Shown in pieces: positions 1-8,786 of a stretch of 64,000 nt of DNA. Both the position numbers and the translations under genes were made by a program. The stretch covers positions 3,644,786 through 3,708,785 of the forward strand of contig OZ220479.1 of NCBI GenBank assembly GCA_965115885.1, written 5' to 3'. The notes under the pieces were generated by a model. That model did not search any database, was not told where the DNA came from, and worked only from the letters and a program-made list of their open reading frames with translations. This stretch comes from BD2-11 sp965115885 (GTDB taxonomy: Bacteria > Gemmatimonadota > Gemmatimonadetes > Longimicrobiales > Gaopeijiaceae). The number at the start of each line of letters is the position of its first letter. Positions within the stretch are counted from its first letter, which is position 1.

Positions 1-2
1 AC

Positions 3-887
3 GTCGCGTGGCAGGCCGCGGCGCTCTCCCCGAACCGCCCGAACTGGCACGGGCGGCTGCCGGTGCCGGGAACCGGGGCGTACGAATGGGACGGGTTCCG
101 CGACGACCTGCCCACCGAGTACAACCCGGAGCGGGGATGGGTGGGAACCGCCAACCACGACATCCATCCGCCCGGCTACGACCCGCCGCTCTTCTTCAAG
201 ACGGCCGGGCCCTTCGCCCGCTTCGCGCGCGTCCGGGAGGTGTTGGACGCCGGAAGCGACTTCACCCTGGAGGATTCCCGGGCGCTTCAGCAGGACGCCT
301 ACTCGGCGGCCGCCGCGCGGCACGCGACGCTCTTCGCCGGATGGACGGCAACCGACCCGGAGCTGGAACCCCGCCGGGTCGAGCTCGCGGCGTGGAACGG
401 GGTGTTCGACCGCTCCAGCCGGGCGGCCGCGGTCTACGGTCGGCTCGACGGGGACGCGCTCGACCGGCTGACCGAGACGCCGGGCGACGACCCCGTCCCG
501 GCCTTGGAAGCCCTCCTCTCCGTCGCGCTGGAAGAGGTCGCGCGCGAGCTGGGCGACGACCCCGCCGAGTGGCGCTGGGGACGCTACCACCGAAGCGAGT
601 TCCCGCACACGCTGGCGAGCGCCTACGACCTGCCTCCAGTCGAGCGGTCGGGCGGCGCGGGCACGGTGGCGGCCACGGGAGCCACCTACCGCCACATCGT
701 CGACTTCGCCGACCTGGACGGGTCGCTGGTCACCAACGCTCCGGGGCAGTCCGGTCGGCCGGGAAGCCCCTACTACGGCAACCTCGCCGAGAGCTGGGGC
801 GACCGGGAGTACTTCCCGATGCTCTTCTCCCGCGCGGCGGTGGAGGCGCGCGCGGAGAACCGCTTGGTGCTGGCGCCGGGGAGCTGA
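3..887 (+). CDS. Penicillin acylase family protein, 3' part
   Basis: This is the C-terminal portion of an S45-type penicillin acylase (N-terminal nucleophile hydrolase that cleaves acyl-amide bonds, usually periplasmic). The frame is open to the window edge; translation from base 3 gives about 294 residues. The stretch NWHGRLPVPGTGAYEWDGF matches the 'PVPG...YEWDGF' signature of the beta subunit, and NAPGQSG...SPYYGN followed by W.DREYFPM is the usual C-terminal block, where the 'PGQSG' segment is highly conserved. The nucleophile serine and signal peptide would lie upstream of the window. An internal GTG at 63 is only an apparent start. The gene converges on the dehydrogenase at 892 with four bases between the stops. 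The family call is firm; the natural substrate is unknown. Confidence 0.88.
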   Translation, partial: VAWQAAALSPNRPNWHGRLPVPGTGAYEWDGFRDDLPTEYNPERGWVGTANHDIHPPGYDPPLFFKTAGPFARFARVREVLDAGSDFTLEDSRALQQDAYSAAAARHATLFAGWTATDPELEPRRVELAAWNGVFDRSSRAAAVYGRLDGDALDRLTETPGDDPVPALEALLSVALEEVARELGDDPAEWRWGRYHRSEFPHTLASAYDLPPVERSGGAGTVAATGATYRHIVDFADLDGSLVTNAPGQSGRPGSPYYGNLAESWGDREYFPMLFSRAAVEARAENRLVLAPGS

Positions 888-891
888 CGGA

Positions 892-1812
892 TCAGTCCCG
901 CCCCTCCCAGTCGACGTCGGACAGGCGGGCCAGCGCGAGCTGAAGCGCGTGGGTCCCCTTGCGCCCCTCCCCCTGGGCGAGCAACGCGGTGTACAGCTGG
1001 TGCGCCAGCGCCAGTCCCGGAAGCGCCAGCTTCATGCGGCCGGCTTCGGCGAGCGCGATCTCCATGTCCTTGACGAAGTGCTCGACGAGGAAGCCGGGAT
1101 CGAAATCGTTGGCGATCACCCGCGGACCGTAGTTGGACAGCGACCAGCTGCCGGCGGCGCCCGAAGCCACCGACCGCATCGCCGTCTCCAAGTCGAGCCC
1201 GGACCGGTGGGCGTAGAGCAGTCCCTCGCACATCCCGATCATCAGCGGGCCGATCAGCACTTGGTTCACCATCTTGGCGTGTTGCCCCGCCCCGGGTCCC
1301 CCCTGGCGCACGACGGTCTTCCCCATCGCCCGCCAACACGGTCCCAGCGCGTCCACGACCTCCTCGTCCCCGCCGATCATGATCGACAGGCGCGCCTCCC
1401 GAGCCCCGACGTCGCCTCCGGACACGGGCGCGTCCACGCTGGCCACCCCCCGCGCGCGCGCGGCCTCGTGGATTTCGACCGCGAGCGACGGCTCGCTGGT
1501 GGTCATGTCCACCAGGACGTCTCCGGGCGCGCACCCGGCCAGGGCGCCGTTCTCGCCCAGGATCACCTCGCGTACGTCGCTCGGGAAGCCGACGATGCTG
1601 AACACGACATCGCTTCGCTCCGCCACCGCCTGCGGACTGTCGGCCCACGCCGCGCCCTTCTCCAGCACCGGCGCCGCCGTGGCCCGGGTGCGGGTGAAGA
1701 CCGTCGCCGAGAATCCGCGGTCCATCACGTGCGCGCACATGCTGCGCCCCATGACGCCCAGCCCGATCCACCCGATGCGGGTCTTGCCCGGTCGAATGTC
1801 GAGATCCGTCAT
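892..1812 (-). CDS. NAD(P)-dependent beta-hydroxyacid dehydrogenase (3-hydroxyisobutyrate dehydrogenase family)
   Basis: A 306-residue cytosolic oxidoreductase of the 6-phosphogluconate dehydrogenase-like family, oxidising a short beta-hydroxy acid to a semialdehyde with NAD(P). Residues about 12-17 carry the Rossmann motif GLGVMG. The substrate-binding motif DAPVSGG lies near residue 120, and the catalytic lysine region GAGQHAKMVNQ near 170. I chose the ATG at 1812 because a GGCAGAGG ribosome site precedes it and the Rossmann strand starts about ten residues in; the open frame runs further upstream but only as high-GC shadow. Substrate could be 3-hydroxyisobutyrate, tartronate semialdehyde or succinic semialdehyde. 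The window also holds an mmsA-like gene at 35.1 kb, which would act next in valine breakdown, but the two are not adjacent. Confidence 0.9.
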   Translation of the reverse strand: MTDLDIRPGKTRIGWIGLGVMGRSMCAHVMDRGFSATVFTRTRATAAPVLEKGAAWADSPQAVAERSDVVFSIVGFPSDVREVILGENGALAGCAPGDVLVDMTTSEPSLAVEIHEAARARGVASVDAPVSGGDVGAREARLSIMIGGDEEVVDALGPCWRAMGKTVVRQGGPGAGQHAKMVNQVLIGPLMIGMCEGLLYAHRSGLDLETAMRSVASGAAGSWSLSNYGPRVIANDFDPGFLVEHFVKDMEIALAEAGRMKLALPGLALAHQLYTALLAQGEGRKGTHALQLALARLSDVDWEGRD

Positions 1813-1974
1813 GTCTTTCGGCCTCTGCCCGGTATTGTGGAAGACGAACGGTGGACACGATAGTGTTGAAGCCGGACCTCCGGGGCAATCGCCGTCGCCG
1901 CGCGCGCATCGACGCTCCCTTCGCCCCGCTCCTCCACCCCCCCCGGACGCCGCGACCCCACCGGAGAAATCTCG

Positions 1975-3591
1975 ATGAATCCCGAACGGCCCTCCTCGGC
2001 CCGTACCCCGCGCTCCCGCCGCCGCACCCCGAACGCGACCCGCCTCCTGCTCAGCGCCTGCCTGCTGGCGGCCGCCCCGGGCGCGGCTCTCGCCCAGGAC
2101 TTCCCGATCGAGGAGGCGACCATCGCGGAGGTGCACGCCGCCTTCCTCTCCGGTGCGCTGACCTGCGCGGAGCTGGTGCAGGGCTACCTCGACCGCATCG
2201 AAGCCTACGACCGACGGGGACCGCGCCTCAACGCCATCGCCGCCGTGAACCCCGCCGCACTCGACGAGGCCGCCCGCCTGGACCGGGCCCTCGCTGCCGG
2301 CGGACTCGCCGGACCGCTGCACTGCATCCCGGTTCTCCTCAAGGACCAGGTCGAAACCCGCGACATGCCGACCACCTACGGGTCGGCGCTCTTCCGGGAC
2401 TTCGTGTCCTCGCGGGACGCCACCGTCGTCGCCCGCATGAAGGACGCGGGCGCGCTCGTCCTGGCCAAGACCAACATGGGCGAGTTCGCCTCGCGCTACG
2501 TGGGCTCGGGCTTCGGCTTCATCCGCAACCCCTACGACCCCCGGCGCAACCCCAGCGGCTCGTCGGGCGGCACCGGCGCGGGCGTGGCCGCGAACCTGGG
2601 GATGATCGGGATCGGAGAGGACACCGGCGGCTCCATCCGCGGGCCGGCGGCGGTGCATGCGCTGGTCGGCCTCAGACCCACCCTGCAGCTGGTCAGCCGC
2701 CACGGCATGATGCCCGCCAACCCCACCACCGACACCATGGGACCGATGACCCGCACGGTCGCGGACGCGGCCATCCTGCTGGACGCGATCGCCGGCTACG
2801 ATCCCGACGATCCGGTGACCGCCCGCTCCTTCGGCGAGATCCCCGGCTCCTACGGCGACGGGCTCTCCGCCGACGGGCTGGCCGGGGCGCGCATCGGCGT
2901 CGTCCGCGACCCCATGGACCGCTCCCTGGACACGGAGTCGGAGGGATACCGGCAGGCGCGCGCCATCGTCGACGCGGCCGTCGCGCAACTCGGCGCCCTG
3001 GGCGCCGAAGTGACGGACGACGTCGCCATCCCGGGCATCGAGAGGGTGAACGCCGTTTTCTCCATGAACGTCCACGAGACCGAGGCCGCCACCGACGCCT
3101 ACCTGGCGGAGCTCGAGGGCGCGCCCCACGCGACCCTGCGCTCCATCCTGCTGAGCGGCCGGGTGACGCCGTGGCGGGCGGCCGGACTGGCCGGATCGCT
3201 CGGCAAGACCACCGCCGACCCCGCCTACCTAGCCTACCTGCTGGCCCGCGACCGGATCCGCCGGGACGTCTACCGGGCGATGGCCGACCACGCCTTGGAC
3301 GCCTTGGTGTACGCCACTTTCGACCACCCGCCGTCGCTGATCGCCCCCGACGTCCGAACCAACCCCGCTCCGGCCGACGACTACGGGCTCGGCGACAACC
3401 GTCTGCTCAGCCCGATTCTGGGCTTCCCCGCCCTCACCGTCCCCGGCGGCTTCACCCCGGACGGCCTGCCCATCGGGATCGAGTTCCTAGGCCGTCCCTT
3501 CACGGAAGCCATGCTGCTGCGCTTCGCCTACGCCTTCGAACGGGCCACGGGCCACCGTCGGCCGCCGGCTTCCGCGCCGACCCTGCGTTGA
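1975..3591 (+). CDS. Secreted amidase (amidase signature family)
   Basis: A 538-residue amidase-signature hydrolase with an N-terminal signal peptide: an Arg-rich start, then LLLSACLLAAAPGAALA and a likely cleavage before QDFP. The Ser-cisSer-Lys triad is visible: the lysine in LLKDQVET (about residue 123), the cis-serine in NPSGSSGGTGAG, and the nucleophile in GEDTGGSIRGPA. Length and C-terminal block (ILGFPALTVPGGF, LPIGIEFLG) are typical of secreted AmiS/GatA-like amidases, which hydrolyse amides of peptides or small molecules; the export signal argues against a role as GatA in tRNA amidation. It is divergently oriented to the dehydrogenase at 1812. Confidence 0.92.
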   Translation: MNPERPSSARTPRSRRRTPNATRLLLSACLLAAAPGAALAQDFPIEEATIAEVHAAFLSGALTCAELVQGYLDRIEAYDRRGPRLNAIAAVNPAALDEAARLDRALAAGGLAGPLHCIPVLLKDQVETRDMPTTYGSALFRDFVSSRDATVVARMKDAGALVLAKTNMGEFASRYVGSGFGFIRNPYDPRRNPSGSSGGTGAGVAANLGMIGIGEDTGGSIRGPAAVHALVGLRPTLQLVSRHGMMPANPTTDTMGPMTRTVADAAILLDAIAGYDPDDPVTARSFGEIPGSYGDGLSADGLAGARIGVVRDPMDRSLDTESEGYRQARAIVDAAVAQLGALGAEVTDDVAIPGIERVNAVFSMNVHETEAATDAYLAELEGAPHATLRSILLSGRVTPWRAAGLAGSLGKTTADPAYLAYLLARDRIRRDVYRAMADHALDALVYATFDHPPSLIAPDVRTNPAPADDYGLGDNRLLSPILGFPALTVPGGFTPDGLPIGIEFLGRPFTEAMLLRFAYAFERATGHRRPPASAPTLR

Positions 3592-3644
3592 CGCCCGCGC
3601 CCACCGCCCCGCGAGAAGGGCCGTCCCGCCCCGGCGGAGTCGCG

Positions 3645-4172
3645 TCAACGCCGGGCCGGTCCGGCGGTCCGGCGCGCCCCCGTCGCCGTCCGCCCCCGTC
3701 GGCAGCTCGGCATCGCGGCCAGCGTGGAGTCGATTCTGAGGAAGAGCGTCTCCCCGGGATCGACCGTCAACTCGTCGGTCGTGCAGGTCCCGACGGCGAG
3801 CAGTTCGATCCTGATCGAGAGCGTTTGCGGGACGTCCCACTCGAGGGTGTAGTTGGCTTCGGTCTTCCCGGTGAGCGCGCCGATGTACTCCTTCCCGCGG
3901 AGGCGCACGGCGTACAGGCGGGCGTCGCTGAAGTTGTTGTTGACGATGCGGATCTCGATGCGATTCTCGAGACCGGGCGCAACGCCCGGGTCGCGCTCCC
4001 CGGCGCGCGCGGCGCAGCCCGCGGCGAGCGCGGACGGCACCGTCGCCCAAAGGAGGAGCCGGGCCGCCCGGCGGACGGGTCCGGTTCCGCCGCCGATCGC
4101 TTCGGGTCGCGTCCGCGGTTCACCCTCCGCTATTCTCTCGTGCATTCGGAGTCCTCCGGTTTCGGCGCCCAT
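3645..4172 (-). CDS. Putative lipoprotein of unknown function
   Basis: The product is at most 175 residues; an internal ATG at 4145 (MHERIAEG) is an equally good start. An Arg-containing hydrophobic segment (RLLLWATVPSALAAGC) near residues 38-53 ends in a cysteine, consistent with a lipobox. The rest is a compact beta-rich domain starting VNNNFSDARLYAVRL, with 'IRI' and 'LSIRIELL' strands and a DPGETLFLRID segment. That NNNF...Y..R pattern recurs in small lipoproteins of this phylum as I remember them, but no function is known to me. The low-complexity basic tail (RRGRTATGARR) may mean the stop is later than in relatives. It is divergent from the S9 peptidase at 4235. Confidence 0.6.
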   Translation of the reverse strand: MGAETGGLRMHERIAEGEPRTRPEAIGGGTGPVRRAARLLLWATVPSALAAGCAARAGERDPGVAPGLENRIEIRIVNNNFSDARLYAVRLRGKEYIGALTGKTEANYTLEWDVPQTLSIRIELLAVGTCTTDELTVDPGETLFLRIDSTLAAMPSCRRGRTATGARRTAGPARR

Positions 4173-4234
4173 GGTCGCCTCCTTTTCGTTGCAGTGCCAG
4201 AATCACTCGTCTCACCGGTTCAAGGAGCTCACTC

Positions 4235-6274
4235 ATGAAGGCTCTCGTCGCGACAGCCCTCTGCTTCGCGTTGGCTCAGGCGGTGGCCGCGCCTCGGATT
4301 TCGTCCGCGCAGGAGCGGCGCGACATCTCGGTCGACGATCTCTTCGAGATGGAGAACGTCGGGCCTCCCGTGGTCAGCCCGGAGGGCGACTGGGTCGCGT
4401 ACACGGTTTCCCGCACCTCCCTGGAGGACGAACGCTCCTACACCCGCGTCTACATGGCGCCGGTCGCGGGCGGCGACCCCGTTCCGCTCACGCGGGACAA
4501 GCAGTCGGCCGGATCCCCCGCCTGGAGCCCGGACGGCCGGTACCTCACCTTCACCGCGGCGCGCGACGGGAACGCGACCCAGGTGTGGGCGCTGGACCGG
4601 CGCGGCGGCGAGGCCTTTCCCCTCACGGACGTCGAGCAAGGCGTCGGCGGATACCGCTGGTCCCCCGACGGCACCCGCCTTCTTCTCGCCCTCCGCGATC
4701 CCGAGGAGGAGGACGAGGACGCGAAGCCCAACGCCCCGCAGGATCCGTGGGTCATCGACCGCATCCAGTTCAAGCGGGACGGAGCCGGCTACCTGACCGG
4801 CTCGCGCAAGACGCACCTCTACGTATACAAGATCCATACCGACGAGTTGCGCCAGCTCACCGCGGGACGCTGGAACGAGTCTCTGGGCGTCTGGAGCCCG
4901 GACGGAACGCGGATCGCTTTCGTCTCGAACCGCACCGAAGACCCCGACACGAACGCCAACAACGACATCTGGGTCGTGTCCGCCGACTTGGAGGAACCCA
5001 CCGACGCCCCCCGACAGATCACCACCAACCCCGGTTCCGACGGCTCGCCGGCATGGAGCCCGGACGGACGCCGGATCGCCTACGCCACCGGCGTCCGGCC
5101 CGATCTGATCTGGTACGAGACCTCGCACTTGGCGGTGGTCTCCGCGGACGGGGGCGAACCTCGGTTGCTCACCGCCGAGCTGGACCGGAACGTGCGCGCG
5201 CCCCGCTTCTCCGCAGACGGCGAATGGATCTGGTTCGGACTCGAGGACTCCTCCGAAAACCACATCGCGCGCATCCGCCCGGACGGCTCGGAGCTGGAGC
5301 GTCCGGTCTCCGGCGGGCTCTCGGCCTCGGGCTTCGACTGGAGCGGCGACGTCTTCGCGGCCCGGATCGCCTATCTCGACCGCCCCGCCGAAATCCATGC
5401 GGTGGAGAACGTCGGCGGCGGCGGGGCCGCGCTCCGCCGCATCACGGGCCACAACGACGACTTTCTCGCGGCCGTCCGCATCGGCGAGACCCGCAACATC
5501 CGGTTCCCCTCCGAGGGCGGCATCGAGATCGAGGGCTTCGTCACCTTCCCGCCCGACTACGAGGAAGGGCGGCGCTACCCCACCCTGTTGCGCATCCACG
5601 GGGGCCCGGTCTCCCAGTACTCCCACTCCTTCCACTTCGAATCGCAGCTCTTCGCGGCCCACGGCTACGTGGTCGTACGCACCAATCCGCGCGGCTCGTC
5701 GGGCTACGGCCAGGACTTCTCGGCCGCCCTGTGGGCGGACTGGGGCAACCCGGACTTCAAGGACGTGATGGCCGGCGTCGACTACGCCATCAAGCAGGGG
5801 TGGTCCGATCCCGACCGACTGGGCGTGGGCGGCTGGTCGTACGGCGGCATCCTCACCAACTACGTCATCACCCAAACCGACCGCTTCGCGGGCGCCATCA
5901 CCGGGGCCAGCGAAGTGCTCTACATCGCCAACTACGGACACGACCACTACCAACGACAGTGGGAGGCCGAGCTGGGGCTCCCTTGGGAGGGCGACAACCG
6001 CGACAACTGGGAGCGCATCAGCCCGTTCAACAAGGTGCACGAGATCGTCACCCCGACCCTCGTCATGGGCGGCGAGGACGACTGGAACGTGCCCATCCTC
6101 AACTCCGAGCAGCTCTACCAAGCGTTGCGCCGACGCGGCGTCCCCACCCAGCTCGTGGTCTATCCCGGCCAGAGCCACGGCATCCGCGTCCCCAGCTACC
6201 AGAAGGACCGCTACGAGCGCTACCTCTCCTGGTACGACCGCTGGGTCATGAACGCCCTCCGTCCGGTGAGCTGA
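4235..6274 (+). CDS. S9 family prolyl oligopeptidase-like peptidase, exported
   Basis: A 679-residue serine peptidase of the dipeptidyl-peptidase IV/acylaminoacyl-peptidase type. It begins with a signal peptide (MKALVATALCFALAQAVAA) and has a seven-bladed-propeller N-domain with repeated 'WSPDG' blade motifs (residues about 85-330). The C-terminal alpha/beta hydrolase domain carries the nucleophile in GVGGWSYGGI (serine near 537), the acid in GGEDDWNVP and the histidine in PGQSHGI. An AAGGAG ribosome site 8 bases before the ATG supports the start. The enzyme probably trims peptides in the periplasm or outside the cell. A second, unrelated-position S9 gene is at 36.8 kb. Confidence 0.95.
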   Translation: MKALVATALCFALAQAVAAPRISSAQERRDISVDDLFEMENVGPPVVSPEGDWVAYTVSRTSLEDERSYTRVYMAPVAGGDPVPLTRDKQSAGSPAWSPDGRYLTFTAARDGNATQVWALDRRGGEAFPLTDVEQGVGGYRWSPDGTRLLLALRDPEEEDEDAKPNAPQDPWVIDRIQFKRDGAGYLTGSRKTHLYVYKIHTDELRQLTAGRWNESLGVWSPDGTRIAFVSNRTEDPDTNANNDIWVVSADLEEPTDAPRQITTNPGSDGSPAWSPDGRRIAYATGVRPDLIWYETSHLAVVSADGGEPRLLTAELDRNVRAPRFSADGEWIWFGLEDSSENHIARIRPDGSELERPVSGGLSASGFDWSGDVFAARIAYLDRPAEIHAVENVGGGGAALRRITGHNDDFLAAVRIGETRNIRFPSEGGIEIEGFVTFPPDYEEGRRYPTLLRIHGGPVSQYSHSFHFESQLFAAHGYVVVRTNPRGSSGYGQDFSAALWADWGNPDFKDVMAGVDYAIKQGWSDPDRLGVGGWSYGGILTNYVITQTDRFAGAITGASEVLYIANYGHDHYQRQWEAELGLPWEGDNRDNWERISPFNKVHEIVTPTLVMGGEDDWNVPILNSEQLYQALRRRGVPTQLVVYPGQSHGIRVPSYQKDRYERYLSWYDRWVMNALRPVS

Positions 6275-6356
6275 AGCGTCTCCGCTCCCGACGTCGATCG
6301 AGGGAACTCGACCTCCCCGGCGCACCTCCAGCCATTCCCCGCGAGAAGATCTCCTC

Positions 6357-7271
6357 ATGAGAATCATCGTCAACGGCCAGCAGGCCTTCGGCGCGAGCGT
6401 GCTCCAGGCGCTGGCGGAGCGCGGCGAAGACGTCGCGGGCGTCTACACCCGTCCCGAAACGCCCGGCCGGCGCCCCGACCCGCTCGCGGAGGCGGCCCGG
6501 AACCTGGGCCTGCCGCTCTTCCAGCCATCCTCCTTCAAGAGCGAGGACACCCGGGATCACATGAGATCGTTGCGTCCCGATCTGGGCGTGATGGCGTACG
6601 TGACCCTCTTCGTGCCGGAGCGGGTGCTCGCCGTCCCGACCCGGGGGACGATCCAGTACCATCCTTCGTTGCTCCCGCTCCACCGCGGCCCCAGCTCCAT
6701 CAACTGGCCCATCATCTGGGGGAGGAAGAAGACGGGGCTCACGATCTTCTGGCCCGACGCAGGCCTCGACGAGGGCCCCGTTCTGCTGCAGAAAGAAGTC
6801 GAGATCGGGGACCACACCTTGGGAAGCCTCTACTTCGACCGCCTCTTCCCCATGGGGGTCGCCGCCATGCTGGAGGGGGTGGACCTAGTGCGCGCGGGCG
6901 AGGCTCCGAGAATCGCGCAGGACCACGCCGCGGCCACCTACGAGGGCTGGTGCAAGCACGAGCACGTGCGGGTGTCCTGGAACCTGCCGCTGCGGCGCAC
7001 GTGGAATCTGGTGCGCGGAGCGGACCCGCAACCCGGGGCCTGGAGTACCTTCGACGGCGCTTGGGTCAAGTTCTACGGCGCTTCGCGAATCGGAGAGGCG
7101 CTTTCGGTTCGCCCCGGCCAAGTGACCGGCGTCGGAGCGGAAGGCGTTCGCGTGGCGGCCCCGGACGGCCAACTGCTGATCGCCAAGGTGCGGCCCGAAG
7201 GCGGGAAGAAGATGCCAGCGAGCGAATGGGCGAAGACGGCCGGGGCGAGGAAGGGCGCGTTCTTCGTCTGA
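6357..7271 (+). CDS. Formyltransferase family protein resembling the hydrolase domain of 10-formyl-THF dehydrogenase
   Basis: A 304-residue GART/Fmt-fold protein. The catalytic block is QYHPSLLPLHRGPSSINW (histidine of the HPS motif near residue 103), followed by the acid in WPDAGLDEGPVLLQKE (near 140). This is much closer to the N-terminal hydrolase domain of eukaryotic 10-formyltetrahydrofolate dehydrogenase (IYHPSLLPRHRG..AINW, FWADDGLDTG) than to methionyl-tRNA formyltransferase, which has an N in place of the Q. The C-terminal half has the matching ATYEGWCK and WNLVRGADPQPGAW segments. So it probably hydrolyses or transfers the formyl group of 10-formyl-THF. The carrier-protein and aldehyde-dehydrogenase domains of the animal enzyme are absent. 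A weak GCGAGAAG site precedes the ATG. Confidence 0.82.
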   Translation: MRIIVNGQQAFGASVLQALAERGEDVAGVYTRPETPGRRPDPLAEAARNLGLPLFQPSSFKSEDTRDHMRSLRPDLGVMAYVTLFVPERVLAVPTRGTIQYHPSLLPLHRGPSSINWPIIWGRKKTGLTIFWPDAGLDEGPVLLQKEVEIGDHTLGSLYFDRLFPMGVAAMLEGVDLVRAGEAPRIAQDHAAATYEGWCKHEHVRVSWNLPLRRTWNLVRGADPQPGAWSTFDGAWVKFYGASRIGEALSVRPGQVTGVGAEGVRVAAPDGQLLIAKVRPEGGKKMPASEWAKTAGARKGAFFV

Positions 7272-7330
7272 GGCGCGGAACGCGTTCCGGGAGACGGACG
7301 AACGTGCTTGGAACCCGGAGGAGTACGGGG

Positions 7331-7783
7331 ATGAACGCGACGACGGAGCGGGAGCGGAGGCGCGCGCTGGACGAAATGGTGGCGCAGGTGGGTCGGCGCT
7401 TCCCGGACGTGGAGACCATCGACGCGGCCACGCTGCGCGAACGCCTGGACGCCGACGGCATCGTGCTCGTCGACGTCCGGTCTCCCAAGGAACGGGCGGT
7501 GTCCACCCTCCCCGGCGCGCTCACCCCCCAGGAATTCGAGGACCGGCGGGGCGAACTCGGAGACTGCACCGTGGTCGCCTTCTGCACGGTGGGGGCACGG
7601 AGCTCGACGTACGCCCGCCGCATGGGCAGGAAAGGCGTTCCGGTGCTGAACCTGAAGGGAAGCCTGCTCGCTTGGACGCACGCGGGCGGAGAGCTCACCG
7701 ACGGCTCCTCGCCGACGAAGAAACTCCACGTTTTCGGACCCAAGTGGAACTTGGCCGCGGACGGATACGAGGGCGTTTGGTAG
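7331..7783 (+). CDS. Rhodanese-like domain protein
   Basis: A 150-residue single-domain rhodanese. VLVDVRSPKERAVSTLPGAL (about residues 50-68) is the CDC25/rhodanese DVR...PGA motif, and the active-site loop FCTVGARSS holds the catalytic cysteine near residue 87. It ends with an aromatic-rich tail (KLHVFGPKWNLAADGYEGVW). Such proteins move sulfane sulfur or act as redox/regulatory modules. The ATG follows a GGAGG site (7317-7321). The stop codon overlaps the TTG start proposed for the next gene, so the two are likely co-transcribed. The partner is unknown. Confidence 0.85.
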   Translation: MNATTERERRRALDEMVAQVGRRFPDVETIDAATLRERLDADGIVLVDVRSPKERAVSTLPGALTPQEFEDRRGELGDCTVVAFCTVGARSSTYARRMGRKGVPVLNLKGSLLAWTHAGGELTDGSSPTKKLHVFGPKWNLAADGYEGVW

Positions 7784-8673
7784 CGCGAACGCGCTTGCCC
7801 GCGGTCTTCGGCTCCCGCGTCCGTCGGGCGCTGGGATCGGGATTCCCGCTCGTCTCGCTCCTGGCCGCGAGCACCGGGGCGCGCGCGCAGATCCCCCTCT
7901 CCCCGGAGTGGTCCAACTCCAGCGAGTTCAGCTTCATCCGGACCCGGGGCAACACCGAATCGGCGACGTTCGGGCTGGCCAACGAACTGATCGCGGAGTG
8001 GAGGCGGACCGAAGCCAAGCTGGAGATCGGAGCGCTCCGCACGAACACCACCCGCTTCAAGCGCTCCGCCGTCGGCACCGCCGCGAATTTTCGGGTCGAC
8101 GAGGAGAGCGAGACCCGGGTTTCCGCGGAGAACTACCACATCCGCATGCGCGGCGACCGGGAATTCTCGGAACGGTCGTCCGTCTTCGGCCAGTTGGGAT
8201 GGACCCGCAACACGTTCGCCGGCATCAGCGCCCGCTACGTGCTGGTCGGCGGCGTGTCGACCCGGTGGACGGAGGACGAAGCGCACCGGCTACGCAGTTC
8301 CTACGGGCTCACCCTCACATCCCAGAACGACGTGGTGCCCGATCCCGACGCCGCCAACACCTTCGTCGGACTCCAGGTCTCGGGGGAACACGAAATCCAG
8401 CTGACCGACAACGCCGAGCTCAAGAGCGCCTTGGTCGTGGACGGGAACGGCTTCGACCTGGGCGATCTGCGCGCGGACTGGGTGAGCTCGCTGGGCGTCT
8501 CGATGAACGAACACTTCGGGTTGCAAGCCAAGTTCCGGTATCTGTTCGACAACCGGCCCGCCCTGGTCGACATCCCGTTGAGCAACCCGCAAGGGGAGAC
8601 CATGGGCAAGGTGCCCGTCCCGCTGGACAAGTCGGACCGGATGCTGACCATGGCGCTGGTGGTGAACTTTTGA
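7777..8673 (+). CDS. DUF481 outer-membrane protein
   Basis: About 298 residues. A basic N-terminus and hydrophobic stretch (PLVSLLAASTGARA) give a signal peptide ending before QIPLSP. The mature part is a series of amphipathic strands with the DUF481/YdiY features: an NSSEFSFIRTRGNTESATFGL start, alternating-pattern strands through the middle, and a C-terminal hydrophobic strand ending in F (LTMALVVNF), the usual signal for outer-membrane beta-barrel assembly. The open frame extends further upstream into the rhodanese gene. I prefer the TTG at 7777 (overlapping the upstream stop) because it places the signal peptide correctly. Function within the envelope is unknown. Confidence 0.78.
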   Translation: MVARTRLPAVFGSRVRRALGSGFPLVSLLAASTGARAQIPLSPEWSNSSEFSFIRTRGNTESATFGLANELIAEWRRTEAKLEIGALRTNTTRFKRSAVGTAANFRVDEESETRVSAENYHIRMRGDREFSERSSVFGQLGWTRNTFAGISARYVLVGGVSTRWTEDEAHRLRSSYGLTLTSQNDVVPDPDAANTFVGLQVSGEHEIQLTDNAELKSALVVDGNGFDLGDLRADWVSSLGVSMNEHFGLQAKFRYLFDNRPALVDIPLSNPQGETMGKVPVPLDKSDRMLTMALVVNF

Positions 8674-8745
8674 CAAAGGTCGGCAGGGATCGCGGCTGTG
8701 GAAGAAACGGGGCGCTCGGTCTTCGCGCCGCCGGACCTGCCTGAG

Positions 8746-8773
8746 CCGCCGCTCCGTCGCATCCGTGCGGCGG
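8746..8773. terminator. Candidate bidirectional terminator between convergent genes
   Basis: A perfect 7-bp GC stem (CCGCCGC at 8746-8752 with GCGGCGG at 8767-8773) around a 14-base loop, followed by a T-rich run (TGGTTTCCTTTCG). It lies between the DUF481 gene and the end of the dnd operon, where transcripts from both strands must stop. The long loop and imperfect T-tract keep this tentative. Confidence 0.4.
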
Positions 8774-8786
8774 TGGTTTCCTTTCG

